Shown here: positions 14,001 to 23,612 of the stretch, piece by piece
Layout: the number at the start of each line of letters is the position of its first letter
How positions within the stretch are numbered: position 1 is the stretch's first letter
NCBI GenBank assembly: GCA_002633005.1
Contig: NMRA01000186.1
Coordinates: 126,001 to 190,000 of the forward strand
Reading direction: 5' to 3'
Length of the DNA stretch: 64,000 nucleotides
DNA from: Phoronis australis
Taxonomy: Eukaryota; Phoronida; Phoronidae
Made by a program: the position numbers and the translations under genes
Notes under the pieces: model-generated
The model's database searches: none
Seen by the model: only the letters and a program-made list of their open reading frames with translations
Told to the model about the DNA's origin: nothing

Positions 14001-17000
14001 CAAAGACATTGAGCTGTTTAACTCAGTCACTGGCAGAATTGTGACAGTTCAAAACATCACCTCACCAAATCTAGTTCAGGGTAGACAATATTCATCAATA
14101 CCAACATTGTTTTGTTACAAACATTATTCTCTCCACTACTGATAAATTTAATATTTTCTCATGCACCAGATTTCTGTTCCTTGGAACACATTTCCTTCCT
14201 CTCGCACCAAAATCTCACACTCTAACAGGAGTCACAGCCAAATATTACTTGACACACCGGTCTGTATACAACTGGATGCAACTGCAATTCATGGGAAGCA
14301 AACAAAATTACAGTACAGGAGAAAAGAAATTAATACAGTAGTGAGGAAAGAATTATATTCATAACAAAAGAATAGACGAGTAAACAACAATGCCCCAAGT
14401 GTAAATTAGGGAAAAGTATTAGCTCCCCTGCAGTTTCAGCTGCTGAATACAACTGTGACATTCTCAGATGTTCGGTTGACGTACCTTTCATATACTCAGG
14501 TATGGGAGGACAGTCGAGAGTTTTGACCGCCTTCAGGTAGTTGGCCCGGCTCTGGGCTTCCTTCTCATTAGAGCCAGGTCGATCTCCTGAAGAATAAGGA
14601 TTAAACTTTAACAACAGCAAAATGCAGCAGTGCAAAACAAGGAAGAACTTTCCTATGACGAGATGTTTTTGAAAATCCACATAATTTCACTGATTATGAT
14701 AGCCACACACAATTCGGCAACTGTCATGCATCCTATTTCCATGTGTTGCCATGGTTGCACAGCACAACTTGCCAGCACACAGAGCTGCCCTCTACCTGTA
14801 ATCAGATTCATGAGATCTGCAGAATTACCACATGACTAGTTTACGTCTAAAAATAGCTATATCGAGAATGTGTGCAAGAGCATATCCTGCAAGAGTGTGA
14901 GTTATAGAGCCCAGGCCACCAATCAAATCATGCGGCTTCGACCACACATGGCAAACACTATCCAATAACAATGAAATTTTGATGCCGTGTAGCACAAACT
15001 TATGCACCGCTCATGATGTGGCAACTATTGTGCGACAAGTACGCACTACCGATGCTTCATCATGGGTGGCAACCATTAGTACCGGGAGGATCATGCAACA
15101 AAGATATAGACTTGAAATCTGATTTAAATAATTTGGTCCGATTCTAAGTGTATTTGACGTTACAAGTGGTTCTCTGAAACCTGTTTCACCACAACTTTTG
15201 CCAGTTGACCACATGCAGTTACTGGAGACTGTGCCCTCAGCCAAAAGGCAGGAAAACGAAAAGGGCAACTAAGGACAAGAAGACTATTGTCCAACACCTA
15301 TTCTGGAATAGACTACACACGGTTTACTGAAAAAGTAAAAAATGCGCTTTTCTTTTTGAAATTTTTTACCGTTCCCCAAAGACAAAATTTGCAGAAGTCG
15401 CACCTGGGCTAGTGAACAGACACACACCCATACTGTAGCAGTCGTACCTGTGAGCATCTTGTAGCACTCGGAGTTAGTAAGCGCCTTGGTGACAACCCCC
15501 CTCATGGCAGCACCCATGTCACTGAGACTGTGGAGGAACCTCATGTACAGTTCAGAGTCTTGCATTGCTACTACGTATGCGTTCAACATGTCTGAAAACG
15601 CAGAATATTATTAGGTGGCTATAAACCCAAATTCCATCCAAGAAAAAAACTTATGATTTTGACAACTTTCCGTTATAAAACTGTCTTTCCTTGTTTCTAA
15701 CTCTGATAAGAAGTGGTTTCTGGATTTGCAAAGTACTGGTAGTGCGTTAATCCTCGAGACCGTGTTCGGACCCTAAAATTACACGCCAAGACAATGCAAC
15801 TTGTGAACTCTGATCAGAAGCAATAACCAACTGTCAGTACGTTTTGAAGTCCTGATATCATATTCAATTTGACTAAGGAATAATTTGCAACCAAGTTCAT
15901 AACAACAAGTGGTTCAAATCAAGACTTTTTCATGGTGGGAATCGGGTTTGTACTAGGCACATCAAGTAATTACTATAAGTTGATAATGTAAAAACAACAA
16001 CAACACTGTGTCATAGATGAGGCGGCCTTAGGCACGTGACTGCAAGAACAATGCTGCGTTTTTCCTAACAAGAGCAACGTAGAGCGTTGAAATGCGCCCA
16101 CGAATGTATCGCAAATAGTGTGCTTTTAGGGTTATTTATTTGTATCATAAAAATGGCCACTAGATGGCACAAAAACGTACAATCCATCCAAAAACGGGAA
16201 CATGCCATATTTCATAAAAATCTGTCAAGGAACTTCAGAGAAACAAAGGAAAACAGAACAAAATGAAATTGCAACTTGTGGGCACAGCGTCCGTTCCATC
16301 CGCATGAAAGTTGTGGTCTGTTACCTTCATATATATCTATTTACTAAATTTAATGAAGATCTTGCAGTGGATTTTGGAGATACAGCTATGGGCGCAAAAC
16401 AAAACGAAACTACCACTAGGAGGTGCCACAGTAGTCAGTCACCATCATCAAACGTCCTCTTCACACTGAAAACATATATGCCAATTTTGAAAATCATCCC
16501 TAGAATGATTTGGTTGATCGAGGGGGGACACCAAAAACAAGATTTTACTTTGAAAACAGCAAAAATGGCTACCTCAATTCCATCCAAAAACAGGAAGATA
16601 CCGTCATCTCACCAATAGATGCCTATATTCAAAATTTTATGAAAATCTGTTGGGGACCTTTGAAGCTACAGACTGGTAAACGTAAAAAACAAAAATTGCC
16701 ACTAGGGGGCACACCAGAAGTCAGATCCGTCCGAAAGTCATCGTTGTCCATTGTCAACATCATATAATACGCTAGCTAAATTAAGTAAAGATCCTGCAAA
16801 CGGTTTAAAAGATACAGCCAAGAGCACAAAAAAACAAAACTGCCACTAGGATGCGCCACAGTAGTCGAACTCGTGGGAAAATCGTCATCAGCCGTCCACT
16901 TCATAGTAAAAACATACAGGCAAATTTTCACAATTATCCCGAAAGCGGTTTGGTTGATAGACGAGTGGACACCAAAAACTGACTAAAAAACAGTAAAAAT

Positions 17001-20000
17001 GGCCACTAGGTGGCGCAAACTAGGTCGAATCCATCTGAAAACGGAGAGATAACATCACCTCATTAACAGATGCCTGTATGCCAAATTTTATGAAAATACG
17101 TTGAGGACCTTTGAACATAGAGAGGTAAATGTAAAAAAATAAAATTGCCACTAGGTGGCACACCAGTAGTCATATCTGTCTGAAAGTCGTCGTCCTCCGT
17201 TGTTAACATCATATAAATATATTTACTAAATTTAGTAAAGATCCTGTGAACAGTTTAGGGGATATAGCCATAGGCACAAAAAAAACGCCACTAGGAGGCA
17301 CCACAGTAGTCGAAGTCGGAAAATCATCGTCAGCCGTCCACTTTATAGTAAGAACATACATGCCAATTTTCCTAATCATCCTTTGAGCGGTTTGGTTGAT
17401 AGAGGGGTGGACTCGAAAACAGTAAAAATGGCCACTAGGTGGTGCAAACTACGTCAAATCCATCTGAAAACGTGAGGATAGCGTCATCCCACTAATAGGT
17501 GTCTATATACCAAATTTTATGAAAATCCGTTCAGGACTTTTGAAGATACAAGGGTAAACATAAAAAACTAAAATTGCCACTAGGGGCACACCGGTAGTCG
17601 GATCCGTCCGAAAGTTTGCTCATGCTGTCCCGTCCACGGAAGGAACACATGTGCACAATTTCATAACATACGTGAAGGCGTTTTGGAGATAGAGCAGCGG
17701 ACGCCAGCCGGACGCCGGACGGACATGACGGCATAATGCGTCCACAAATACATATGTGGGCGTATAAAAATGAAACACTGAAATACTACACATTCAACTG
17801 CAGTCTACATTGACACTTAAAGGGGAAAGCAATCATTCTTGATATTACCTAGTAAACATACAGATCATGGTCATCTTATGCAGATGTTTTCTGTATTAAT
17901 TACTAAGCCGTTCTCTTAGCAAGTCTTGTAGAAAGTGAAGGAAATGGCTCACGTCATGCTTCTCCGATTAATTTTAATCAGGAAACATAATGTCCAACAC
18001 CCCACTAAACGGCCTTTGGGGGTCGTTTGAGTTTGCTCAGTGGAAGTGAACACAGAACCATGCTGCTGACCGTTTGCTCAGTCATTTACGTCACTATCTG
18101 TTTTACAGAACAGTAATTTTGACACTGTAGTCACTTGTGGGTCCTGCATTTTGAGAACCAGTTTTGTCCACTAAATAATGGGAATCGCACTGGATCTCAA
18201 AATCCCTGTAATAGTAACTTTTGCTGCCACATCAACTGTACCTGGATGGCTATGTTCTCTCAAGTGTTGCACCAGCCGTAGCAGTAAGAATGGCAGCATC
18301 AGCTCTGCCACACACAGTAGGTCTGACGGTACTGACTTGACTTGTCCGCGGTGAGGACCATGACGACTGCAGAAACTGTGTTGAAGAAACGCAGGCAAAT
18401 GAGGAGTTGGGATGAACAAGGACAAATCTAATAGACAATTGCACAGGTAGGTAAACTGCCCATGAAGGAGACAATGCAAAATTGTCAAATGGAAGCAATG
18501 ATAAAATAACAAAATACAATAATCAAAGCAATTGGAATTGCAAACAAAAAAAATAAGGAATATTAGATAATTAGCCAATCATTGAAGCACGTGCAGTTCG
18601 AACTTGTTCATTGATTGAGTGAGCACGCAAAATAATGTTTTGACATTTGACGTGCAAGAGAATGTTGACTTATGACCTCCTTCCCACCAGGTCGCCTTGA
18701 CTATGACACCTCCAAGTCATTACTTCTATAGCTCTACAAAACACCTATTTGCCATCTGGACTGAGCATTTCTTGATGGAATAAGGAATTATTAAAGTGTT
18801 TTACAGTAGAACACCTCACATCATCATTTTTGCCTTCTCCATACAGGGCTCAACACTCGTCTAACGGTTGCCCGATTGCCCGTGTACATGAAGATTTTGC
18901 GTCGGGCAAGTGGAATTTGAAAAGTACTTGCCCGATGGGCAAGTTAAAAAGCTAGCCACATAGACAAGTAGATCCTAAGATTGTCTGCTCGACATTTGCT
19001 CCAAAGTAACGAACCCCGACACAAGCCTAAAAACCGTCGAAAAAGTCCCTGTTGCCGTCAAAGAAACTCCCGTCTTCGAATGAGGACCGAAAGGAAAATA
19101 GATCGAGTGTTATGCAGCGTGCACAGATGACACTCGCGGTCATATCCTTTCGATTCTCTGAACGTGCCCTGCAGTTTCTGAATAAGTTGTCACGTGATAC
19201 TACTGATCGTCTGCACTCTGGCAAAACGTCTTAACATGGAAGCCGTCCAGGCCTGGACGGCATTGGTTTAGTTGCTAAAAAACAAGTTCAGGAAGAATCA
19301 AAGCAATAATATGAAACGAAAAAAGTGCGGGGATGGGTTCCGTCATGGGAAATTAGGTTTTCTGGCCTGCGAGACAGTGAACAATGGACGACATTTGATT
19401 TTTGCCGGCGTTTACCCATGTACAGCTGGAAGCACCGCGTTCGTCAGCGGATGTAAGTCATACAGATAAGCGCAAAAGCTAAAAAGTGAAGGATTGACGA
19501 CATATTTTCTACACTACACAGCAGTTTAAAAGGCCTGGTATTTATTCAGGGGGAATTCCAAAGGACATTCTTATGAATTCCCGGCTCCCGGTGGCGACTC
19601 CCGAAAGAAGAGGAATACGATACGGTCTTCGGGATTGCCGTTCTGAAGTCTGAAGGGTGACTTTTTCGCGGTCTATCTGTTTTTCAAAAATGTAATTATT
19701 TATTGAAAATAAAAGTATATGTGGCATTATTATATGTTTAAATTTGATTTTAATTTAATACAAGGTACCGATGACCAAAACTGTGCAAGATTTTTACGGA
19801 TAGCAAAAATTGAAATTCAGGTTAGCAACAACTCAAGTTTAATGCATAAGGGCGTATAAACTAATGAATACGCAGAAGTGTCGAGAGTTCATGCCCTAGC
19901 TCATTTCGGCGCCTGTGAATGTGTGACAATGGTTCAGATACCATAGTTACTCTTCTAATTTGTCTCTCTAGTGTTTTGACACACCTTATAAATAAATGTT

Positions 20001-23000
20001 CTATAAGAAGAATCGTTAAAAAAATAGTAACTCATGTATGTAGCGTGCACAACACAAGAGGAGGCTCAGCACAAACAGCCCTACGGTAACACATTACCTA
20101 GGTGTGCACATGCGCGGTGCTATTTGGGATTGTACTTGGGGCAAGTGAATTCGTTGTTCGGGCAAGTAAAAATTTCAACTACTTGCCCGAAGGGCAAGTG
20201 GCTTCAAAAGTTAATGTTGAGCCCTGCCATATATGACTATAAACGTGACATTTGCACAGCCAATTTGAAAGAGAATACGACCTGTGAATGACATAAAAAT
20301 GTCAGCATTTTAAACTTATGACACAACTTTCAAGTCAAATCAACTAGCAACACAGTCGCTGAGTCGATAAAGCTTCAACCTACCCAGCTTCATTCATGAC
20401 GCTGACATCACCACAGTCACAAGCGCCCCCTGCCTGGCTACGAAACATGTTGAAGTCATGACCTTCATGATTACCAGCCAAGAAACAGTCAGCGCATAAT
20501 GACATGCAAGGTGAAATGCCACAGGTGCGACACCTGTAGGCGACAAAGTTGGCTGTCCACACCAAGCCACATGTTGTAGCACTGTCATAAACACGGACTG
20601 TAATAGAAGAAACACATCATTATAAATGAATAGCCCACTAGTAGGTTTCCACAAGTGTATCATTACATTCTTACATAAAGTGTATGTATACAAGCAGTCA
20701 CATAATATTTATGTTTAGTTTCAATGTATGTTTGGTACCTGATAAAACCAGATCAATAAACATCCCTAAACACTTAGATGGCACAGAATACATCGGACCT
20801 CTCCGAAAATGGGAAGGCGTCTATAGGGAACAATTTCTTACATTTCATGAAAATTCGTCAAAGAACCTCAAAGACTATAGAGGTCAATATGAAAAACCAA
20901 ATTGCCATTAGGAGGTAAAGCAGTAGACCCAACCCGATCATCTGCTGTCAAGTTAATAGGGAATTTGCTTGCCAAACTTCCAGATCTTGCAAGGGGGTTT
21001 AGGAGACAGCCACAGATGCTAAAAACAACACTAGGGGACACCTCAGTAGTTGGACCCACCTGAAAATGTACGTCAGTCATGCTTGTCAGCAGAGACAAAT
21101 CTGCCAATTTTTATAAAGATCCTCTGAGTGGTTTGGAGTACACGGTGGCAGGCGATTCAAGAATAACAAAAATGACCAATAGGCTCCACATGATACGTTG
21201 AATCCATCTCAAAATAAAACAGCATCATTGCCTCCTTAATAGATACCCAAAAAATGACTTGAACATTTTTGAAACACCCATTGAGTGGCGCAGAATACAT
21301 CAAACCTGTCAAAAAATCCACAAAATAACGCAATTCGCTATAAACTATGAGTGCTGTTCACTTTTTCCAACTGAATACTGAAGTGGTAACGGCTTGCTAC
21401 TGCACAATTTCATGATTTTTAATACACGATATTCGAAACAAAGTGAAGTTTATCAGTAATTTTTACTGTTGCAGCTTTTTCTGTAAGTATTCACATTAAT
21501 GGCATTCACAATTCTTGGTTTAGGCTTAAGAGGTATCCAAAGAGTCAATAAGCTAATGAGAAAGCCAGATTAAGACATACAATTTGCCAAATAGCTTCCT
21601 GCATACAAGGAGTATTAGATGTAGTAGTTGGCACATCTAGCACTGCAGTAATGCCACAAAGTTGTGTACAGCAGTGGAGAATCTGATGAAAGGCTTCTCC
21701 TAATTCCATTGGACTGGAAGGAGTGTAGGAGTGTAGAGAATCTGCATTGACACTCTCAGCTATTAGGTGTGTTTAGTGCACTTGGCTTTATGGCATTCAC
21801 ATTTTGGTCAACTGGCTTAGTTATTGATCCAGGCGTCATGGATTCGATTGCCAGGACTAGAAGGAATATTTAGATATATATTTATACATGCATGACATGT
21901 TCATACATATATTCATATGATGTCAGATCTCCTGGCACAAGCAGAGTAAAAATGGCCAACTTGGGCACACTGAACGAAAAAAGTTTAATTACAAGTCTTT
22001 TGTTCGAGTTGGATAGAATTGAAGACAGTGATGGCCTCCAAAGGTGTTTCTCTATGCGCAAAAGATACTTATAGTAATGTGACTTTGACGGTTTAATCAG
22101 TGCAAGTCATAATTCGCCAAAAAGCTTCCGGCGTATGAAGGTCTCTACAGCTAAGTAGAGACGAAAGGGCAATAGTCGGATATGTGGGTTCTTGATTTAA
22201 AATAGATTTGAGAACAAGTTACCACTGAATAACGGGCGACCCGTGTATCTGACTATTACCGACAGGAAAAGGGAGTGAGAGCGCTCTTCTGGCACCTGTT
22301 TCCCTCATCACAGTAACATGTGCAACAAAGTCAAAACAGACGTCAGCTTTCAGCCAACCTCAGCAAAAATGGCGAGTGTCATAATGAGGTGAATGTGCAG
22401 TGCGTGTAGTAGCCTACTTATTTGCTCGCATACGGGCAATTGCTCTTGGGTCGACTAGTGGACTGTCTGGCATTGAAGCAATTGGTACCAGGTTCGAAGC
22501 TTGGACTAGCAATATGATTTTTCACCACATTGGCGCCCAACAATGGTGCATACTCACGATGGCAGAAAGGGACCGCGTAAAAATGGAGTAAATGCCAGTA
22601 AACGGTCCCTCTTCAAATGGCTGCAGTGAAACTGGTTCCCGGTAGTCATTTTGAAGAGCGACCTATATACTCCACGTTTACCAGGGACCACACAGCCTCC
22701 TGACTTTGATAGTGACATAATGGATGAGAAGGCAGATGTAGAGGGTGCCGATCTGATGTTGAGTTCCTGGTGCGTGACCCCTAACCAGGCATCTGGTGTC
22801 GTGGTGAATCTGCACTGCAGTGAGTGTAGTAATATAAAAGCCTCTCTTAATCACTTGCCAACGGGCAATTGCTCTTTGGTCGACTGGTTAGGACGCTTGG
22901 CATTGAAAAAAGAAGTACCGGGTTCAAAACTTGGACAAGGGGATTTTTCACAACAATCACTATCACCACACGCAAACCCTGGCAAACCTGTTTTGGAAAA

Positions 23001-23198
23001 TTCGTCGTAAGTCATTCCTCCAGAAATAATCCATTTGCACCAGTCAATAGCTTCAAAATTGTCAATGGGATTTAGAGGATTCAATATATGCTCTATAAGT
23101 TCACACAACTGCTGCCGATCACTATCTCGGCTGCATTCACCCTTAACATAGAGGGCCAGTTCTCGTTTCCCCCTTTTCATTAATACGTGGGTTGCCAT
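365..23198 (-). CDS. UBR3: UBR3 E3 ubiquitin ligase, N-terminal 577 codons (11 exons, continues beyond left edge)
   Basis: Exons in transcription order are 22988-23198, 20384-20597, 18242-18375, 15448-15591, 14485-14586, 11679-11812, 10774-11002, 5886-6065, 4788-4921, 3481-3570 and 365-523. Every junction is GT-AG, phases match, and the sum is 1731 bp (577 codons) with no stop. The UBR-box zinc finger covers about residues 80-147: C80, C93, C96, C105, C108, H114, H117, C130, C132, C144 and H147 are visible, including the run [16 protein letters not shown]. The later text ([33 protein letters not shown]) follows the order I know for vertebrate UBR3 rather than UBR1/2. Members of this family are RING-type E3 ligases; the RING and C-terminal domains lie outside the window. 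The acidic linker present in vertebrate UBR3 between the UBR box and the FLEELLFW block is absent. Intron 7 hosts an opposite-strand lectin gene. Confidence 0.93.
1547..1655. repeat. 21-bp minisatellite, 5 copies
   Basis: The unit is about AATACAATAGATGACATGAA plus one A. It is repeated almost perfectly five times inside the inverted-arm element. Confidence 0.95.
1850..2690 (-). pseudogene. Broken transposon-type ORF of the 'EADTR...AFTGCD' family
   Basis: Translated fragments on the minus strand read [20 protein letters not shown], then DINLLVLL, then [15 protein letters not shown] and KFQRAF. This order resembles a repeat-associated protein family common in marine invertebrate genomes (EADTR-lh, DTDVLVLL, HAFTGCD-T-AF-GKGK, MxKxxxFQxAF). 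Stops and frame changes interrupt it. Function is unknown; a nuclease-like fold is only suspected from the paired acidic motifs. Confidence 0.5.
3481..3570 (-). CDS. UBR3: UBR3 exon 10
   Basis: A 90-bp, phase-0 exon with acceptor TTTTGTAG and donor TCTGAG/GTATTT. It encodes 30 residues including [11 protein letters not shown], which matches the vertebrate EALQDWFDAINF. It is too short for an ordinary ORF scan. Confidence 0.88.
3571..4787. other. UBR3 intron 9
   Basis: Contains the tRNA-like SINE at 4472-4546. No other coding signal seen. Confidence 0.6.
4472..4546 (-). repeat. tRNA-derived SINE head, tRNA-Leu-like
   Basis: On the minus strand an A-box-like TGGTGTAGTGGTTAAGGT is followed 40-odd bases later by the B box GGGTTCAAATCC, with a CAA in the anticodon position and a long variable region, as in tRNA-Leu(CAA). 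Stem pairing looks poor, so I read it as a SINE head or tRNA pseudogene, not an active tRNA gene. Confidence 0.6.
4788..4921 (-). CDS. UBR3: UBR3 exon 9
   Basis: The acceptor is GTTAAAG and the donor GGAGAG/GTGAGT. It encodes [15 protein letters not shown] and then [16 protein letters not shown] long (GT)n tract, on the transcribed sense, starts about 75 bp upstream of the acceptor. Confidence 0.93.
4922..5885. other. UBR3 intron 8
   Basis: Holds the AC microsatellite and overlapping minus-strand open frames at 5259-5634. Their predicted products match nothing I know, and they fall between two confirmed exons, so I do not call a gene. Confidence 0.5.
4997..5051. repeat. (AC)n microsatellite
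   Basis: About 27 uninterrupted AC units in UBR3 intron 8. It reads as GT repeats in the UBR3 transcript, just upstream of exon 9. Confidence 0.98.
5886..6065 (-). CDS. UBR3: UBR3 exon 8
   Basis: The acceptor is GTTGTAG and the donor CCAAG/GTACTT. It contains [17 protein letters not shown], a well-conserved UBR-family block. Reading frames extending above 6065 are intronic. Confidence 0.93.
6066..8304. other. UBR3 intron 7, part upstream of lectin gene
   Basis: AT-rich, without recognisable coding sequence or clear repeats. It must contain the promoter of the plus-strand lectin gene, but no motif stood out. Confidence 0.5.
8305..9007 (+). CDS. Lectin exon 1 (signal peptide, stalk, most of CTLD)
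   Basis: Open from the ATG to the donor at 9008 (GTAAGA). The frame continues only ten codons past the donor before a stop, which supports splicing here. Confidence 0.88.
8305..9821 (+). CDS. Secreted C-type lectin-like protein, 273 aa, two exons
   Basis: Exons 8305-9007 and 9703-9821, with donor AACG/GTAAGA, acceptor CAAACAG and matching phase 1; the total is 822 bp including the stop. I chose the ATG at 8305 because it opens a signal peptide ([17 protein letters not shown]). An in-frame ATG at 8221 would add 28 residues ahead of it. Residues 30-125 are heptad-rich and probably form a coiled-coil stalk for oligomerisation. The C-type lectin domain spans about 135-271: C135, C146, C163, C245, C261 and C269 fit the disulphide pattern, and W225-QWTW-like and ANYICE motifs are present. 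The usual calcium and sugar motifs (EPN or QPD, and WND) are replaced by NPG and WSA, so calcium-dependent sugar binding is doubtful. The gene lies inside UBR3 intron 7 on the opposite strand. The ligand is unknown. Confidence 0.88.
9703..9821 (+). CDS. Lectin exon 2 (end of CTLD)
   Basis: Acceptor TTTTACAAACAG at 9702. The exon encodes [22 protein letters not shown] and a TGA stop, completing the last two disulphides of the domain. Confidence 0.85.
9822..10773. other. UBR3 intron 7, part downstream of lectin gene
   Basis: Lectin 3' untranslated region and intronic DNA. No other gene seen. Confidence 0.5.
10031..10036 (+). terminator. Polyadenylation signal AATAAA for the lectin gene
   Basis: An AATAAA hexamer 210 bp past the lectin stop codon, the first on this strand after the gene. 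Confidence 0.55.
10774..11002 (-). CDS. UBR3: UBR3 exon 7
   Basis: The acceptor is CATTCCAG and the donor CAAG/GTATGT, phase 1. The block [12 protein letters not shown] is conserved in UBR3. The 4.7-kb intron downstream of this exon contains the lectin gene on the other strand. Confidence 0.92.
11003..11678. other. UBR3 intron 6
   Basis: No coding sequence and no clear repeat recognised. Confidence 0.5.
11679..11812 (-). CDS. UBR3: UBR3 exon 6
   Basis: The acceptor is ACTGCTAG and the donor TACAAG/GTATGC. It encodes the conserved block [18 protein letters not shown]. Confidence 0.92.
11980..13291. mobile_element. P-element-like THAP transposon remnant with about 270-bp inverted arms
   Basis: The left arm begins TTAAAGCCGAAGGCAAC (11980) and the right arm ends with its reverse complement (to 13291). 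The arms stay similar for roughly 270 bp, through CAGACATATTTTTCACTT and beyond, up to the start codon of a THAP-type ORF found in both arms (12249 plus and 13032 minus). The 780-bp centre has no long ORF, so the element cannot encode a transposase. THAP domains are the DNA-binding module of P-element transposases. No certain target duplication was found. Confidence 0.7.
12826..13032 (-). pseudogene. THAP-domain ORF fragment, 68 codons
   Basis: Begins [15 protein letters not shown] and continues with [19 protein letters not shown], the first half of a C2CH THAP zinc finger (Cys pair, HRFPKD, conserved Trp). It ends before the second Cys/His pair is complete. The plus-strand copy at 12249-12431 starts [15 protein letters not shown] and diverges after about 15 residues. 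Confidence 0.65.
13830..13964. repeat. 26-bp minisatellite, 5 copies, with an internal palindrome
   Basis: Each unit contains ATTCACAT-AGTC-ATGTGAAT, a perfect 8-bp inverted repeat with a 4-base loop, in UBR3 intron 5. Copies start at 13830, 13856, 13882, 13908 and 13934. Confidence 0.97.
14485..14586 (-). CDS. UBR3: UBR3 exon 5
   Basis: The acceptor is TTCTTCAG and the donor AAAG/GTACGT. It encodes a 34-residue linker that contains [19 protein letters not shown]. This is where vertebrate UBR3 carries a longer acidic stretch. Confidence 0.88.
14587..15447. other. UBR3 intron 4
   Basis: No gene, no clear repeat recognised. Confidence 0.5.
15448..15591 (-). CDS. UBR3: UBR3 exon 4
   Basis: The acceptor is TTTTCAG and the donor ACAG/GTACGA. 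The product contains [20 protein letters not shown], which matches the MGGAMRSVLTQVLTN block known from vertebrate UBR3. Confidence 0.9.
16150..17770 (+). repeat. Array of about 145-bp modules with CTCF-like cores, higher-order period about 430 bp
   Basis: Eleven related modules follow one another in UBR3 intron 3. Three module types alternate and share the core CCACTAGRKGGCRC. Clear cores start at 16157, 16413, 16699, 16843, 17003, 17148, 17288, 17432 and 17577. Degenerate ones lie near 16272 and 16567. Type-specific text follows the cores: GCAAACTA with AATCCATC, CACCAGTAGTC with GTCTGAAAG, and CACAGTAGTCG with CGTCAGCCGTCCACTT. The array ends with GACGGACATGACGGCATAA and TGTGGGCGTATAAAAATG. 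It may be a tandemly amplified transposon interior. Confidence 0.85.
18242..18375 (-). CDS. UBR3: UBR3 exon 3 (end of UBR box, helical segment)
   Basis: The acceptor AACACAG supplies one base that completes Gly142. The next residues, FCSRH, give the last Cys and His of the UBR box. The donor is CCAG/GTACAG, phase 1. A leucine-rich helix ([20 protein letters not shown]) follows. Confidence 0.9.
18844..20226. mobile_element. Non-autonomous TIR transposon (CAGGGCTCAACA ends, 5-bp target duplication)
   Basis: Starts CAGGGCTCAACACT and ends with the reverse complement TGTTGAGCCCTG. CCATA flanks both ends exactly, consistent with a 5-bp target duplication. Inside each end are several TTGCCCGA / TCGGGCAA motifs in both orientations. 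Interior open frames (19027-19469) match nothing I know. CAG-CTG ends with a 5-bp duplication suggest a hAT-type element. It lies in UBR3 intron 2. Confidence 0.75.
20384..20597 (-). CDS. UBR3: UBR3 exon 2 (UBR-box zinc finger)
   Basis: The acceptor is ATTACAG and the donor GG/GTAGGT. It encodes most of the UBR box ([18 protein letters not shown] onward). This exon identifies the gene most strongly. Confidence 0.95.
20770..21310. repeat. Degenerate copy of the intron 3 module family
   Basis: The same module order as the 16.1-17.8 kb array can be followed (CATGAAAATTCGTCAAAG, GCCATTAGGAGG, ACACTAGGGGACACCTCAGTAG, TTTATAAAGATCCTCTGAG), but the core motifs are decayed. Confidence 0.6.
22421..22529 (+). 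repeat. tRNA-derived SINE copy 1
   Basis: The A-box-like GGTCGACTAGTGG and the B box GGTTCGAAGC (22491) are about 45 bp apart. A close relative lies at 22849-22970. The gap between boxes fits a tRNA-type promoter, but no cloverleaf forms. Confidence 0.55.
22849..22970 (+). repeat. tRNA-derived SINE copy 2, next to UBR3 exon 1
   Basis: A box TGGTCGACTGGTTAGG (22877) and B box GGTTCAAAAC (22921). It ends some 20 bp from the UBR3 exon 1 donor and is antisense to UBR3. Confidence 0.6.
22988..23198 (-). CDS. UBR3: UBR3 exon 1 (start codon, residues 1-70)
   Basis: The ATG at 23198 sits in AAAATGGC and opens 70 codons plus one base. The text [16 protein letters not shown] resembles the N-terminal block of vertebrate UBR3. 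The donor is ACAG/GTTTGC, phase 1, and joins cleanly to exon 2 to give [14 protein letters not shown] tRNA-derived SINE lies just beyond the donor, in intron 1. Confidence 0.85.
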
Positions 23199-23612
23199 TT
23201 TGGAATTTACATGTCAACCGGTCATATTGACTAATAATATAATGAAATAAATAACAGCTAAAATATTACTGTTTCAGAGACATGGTTTATCTTTTTCTAC
23301 ACTTGTTTTAAGTAAAGTGTTTCACTAACAGTTATTTTTCTTTATAGGCATGTATTTATTTAGAAAACCTGCCGTCTTGCTCATCACTCCTTTTGTTGAT
23401 TTTGGAACTTACCATAGACATGTCTATATGGTGGAAACCAATGAGCTATTTTAGCTCATGTAATTGGTGTCGGGAAATGTTCAGTATATAAGTTTCTTCT
23501 CAGTGCTGGCTTCCGAATCAGCCGAGCACCAACGTACCAAAATATCTCACATGGGTCAAACTACTGGCAGCCGCCTCACTGAGTTGCAATTGCGTCATTT
23601 TACTGAGTACAC

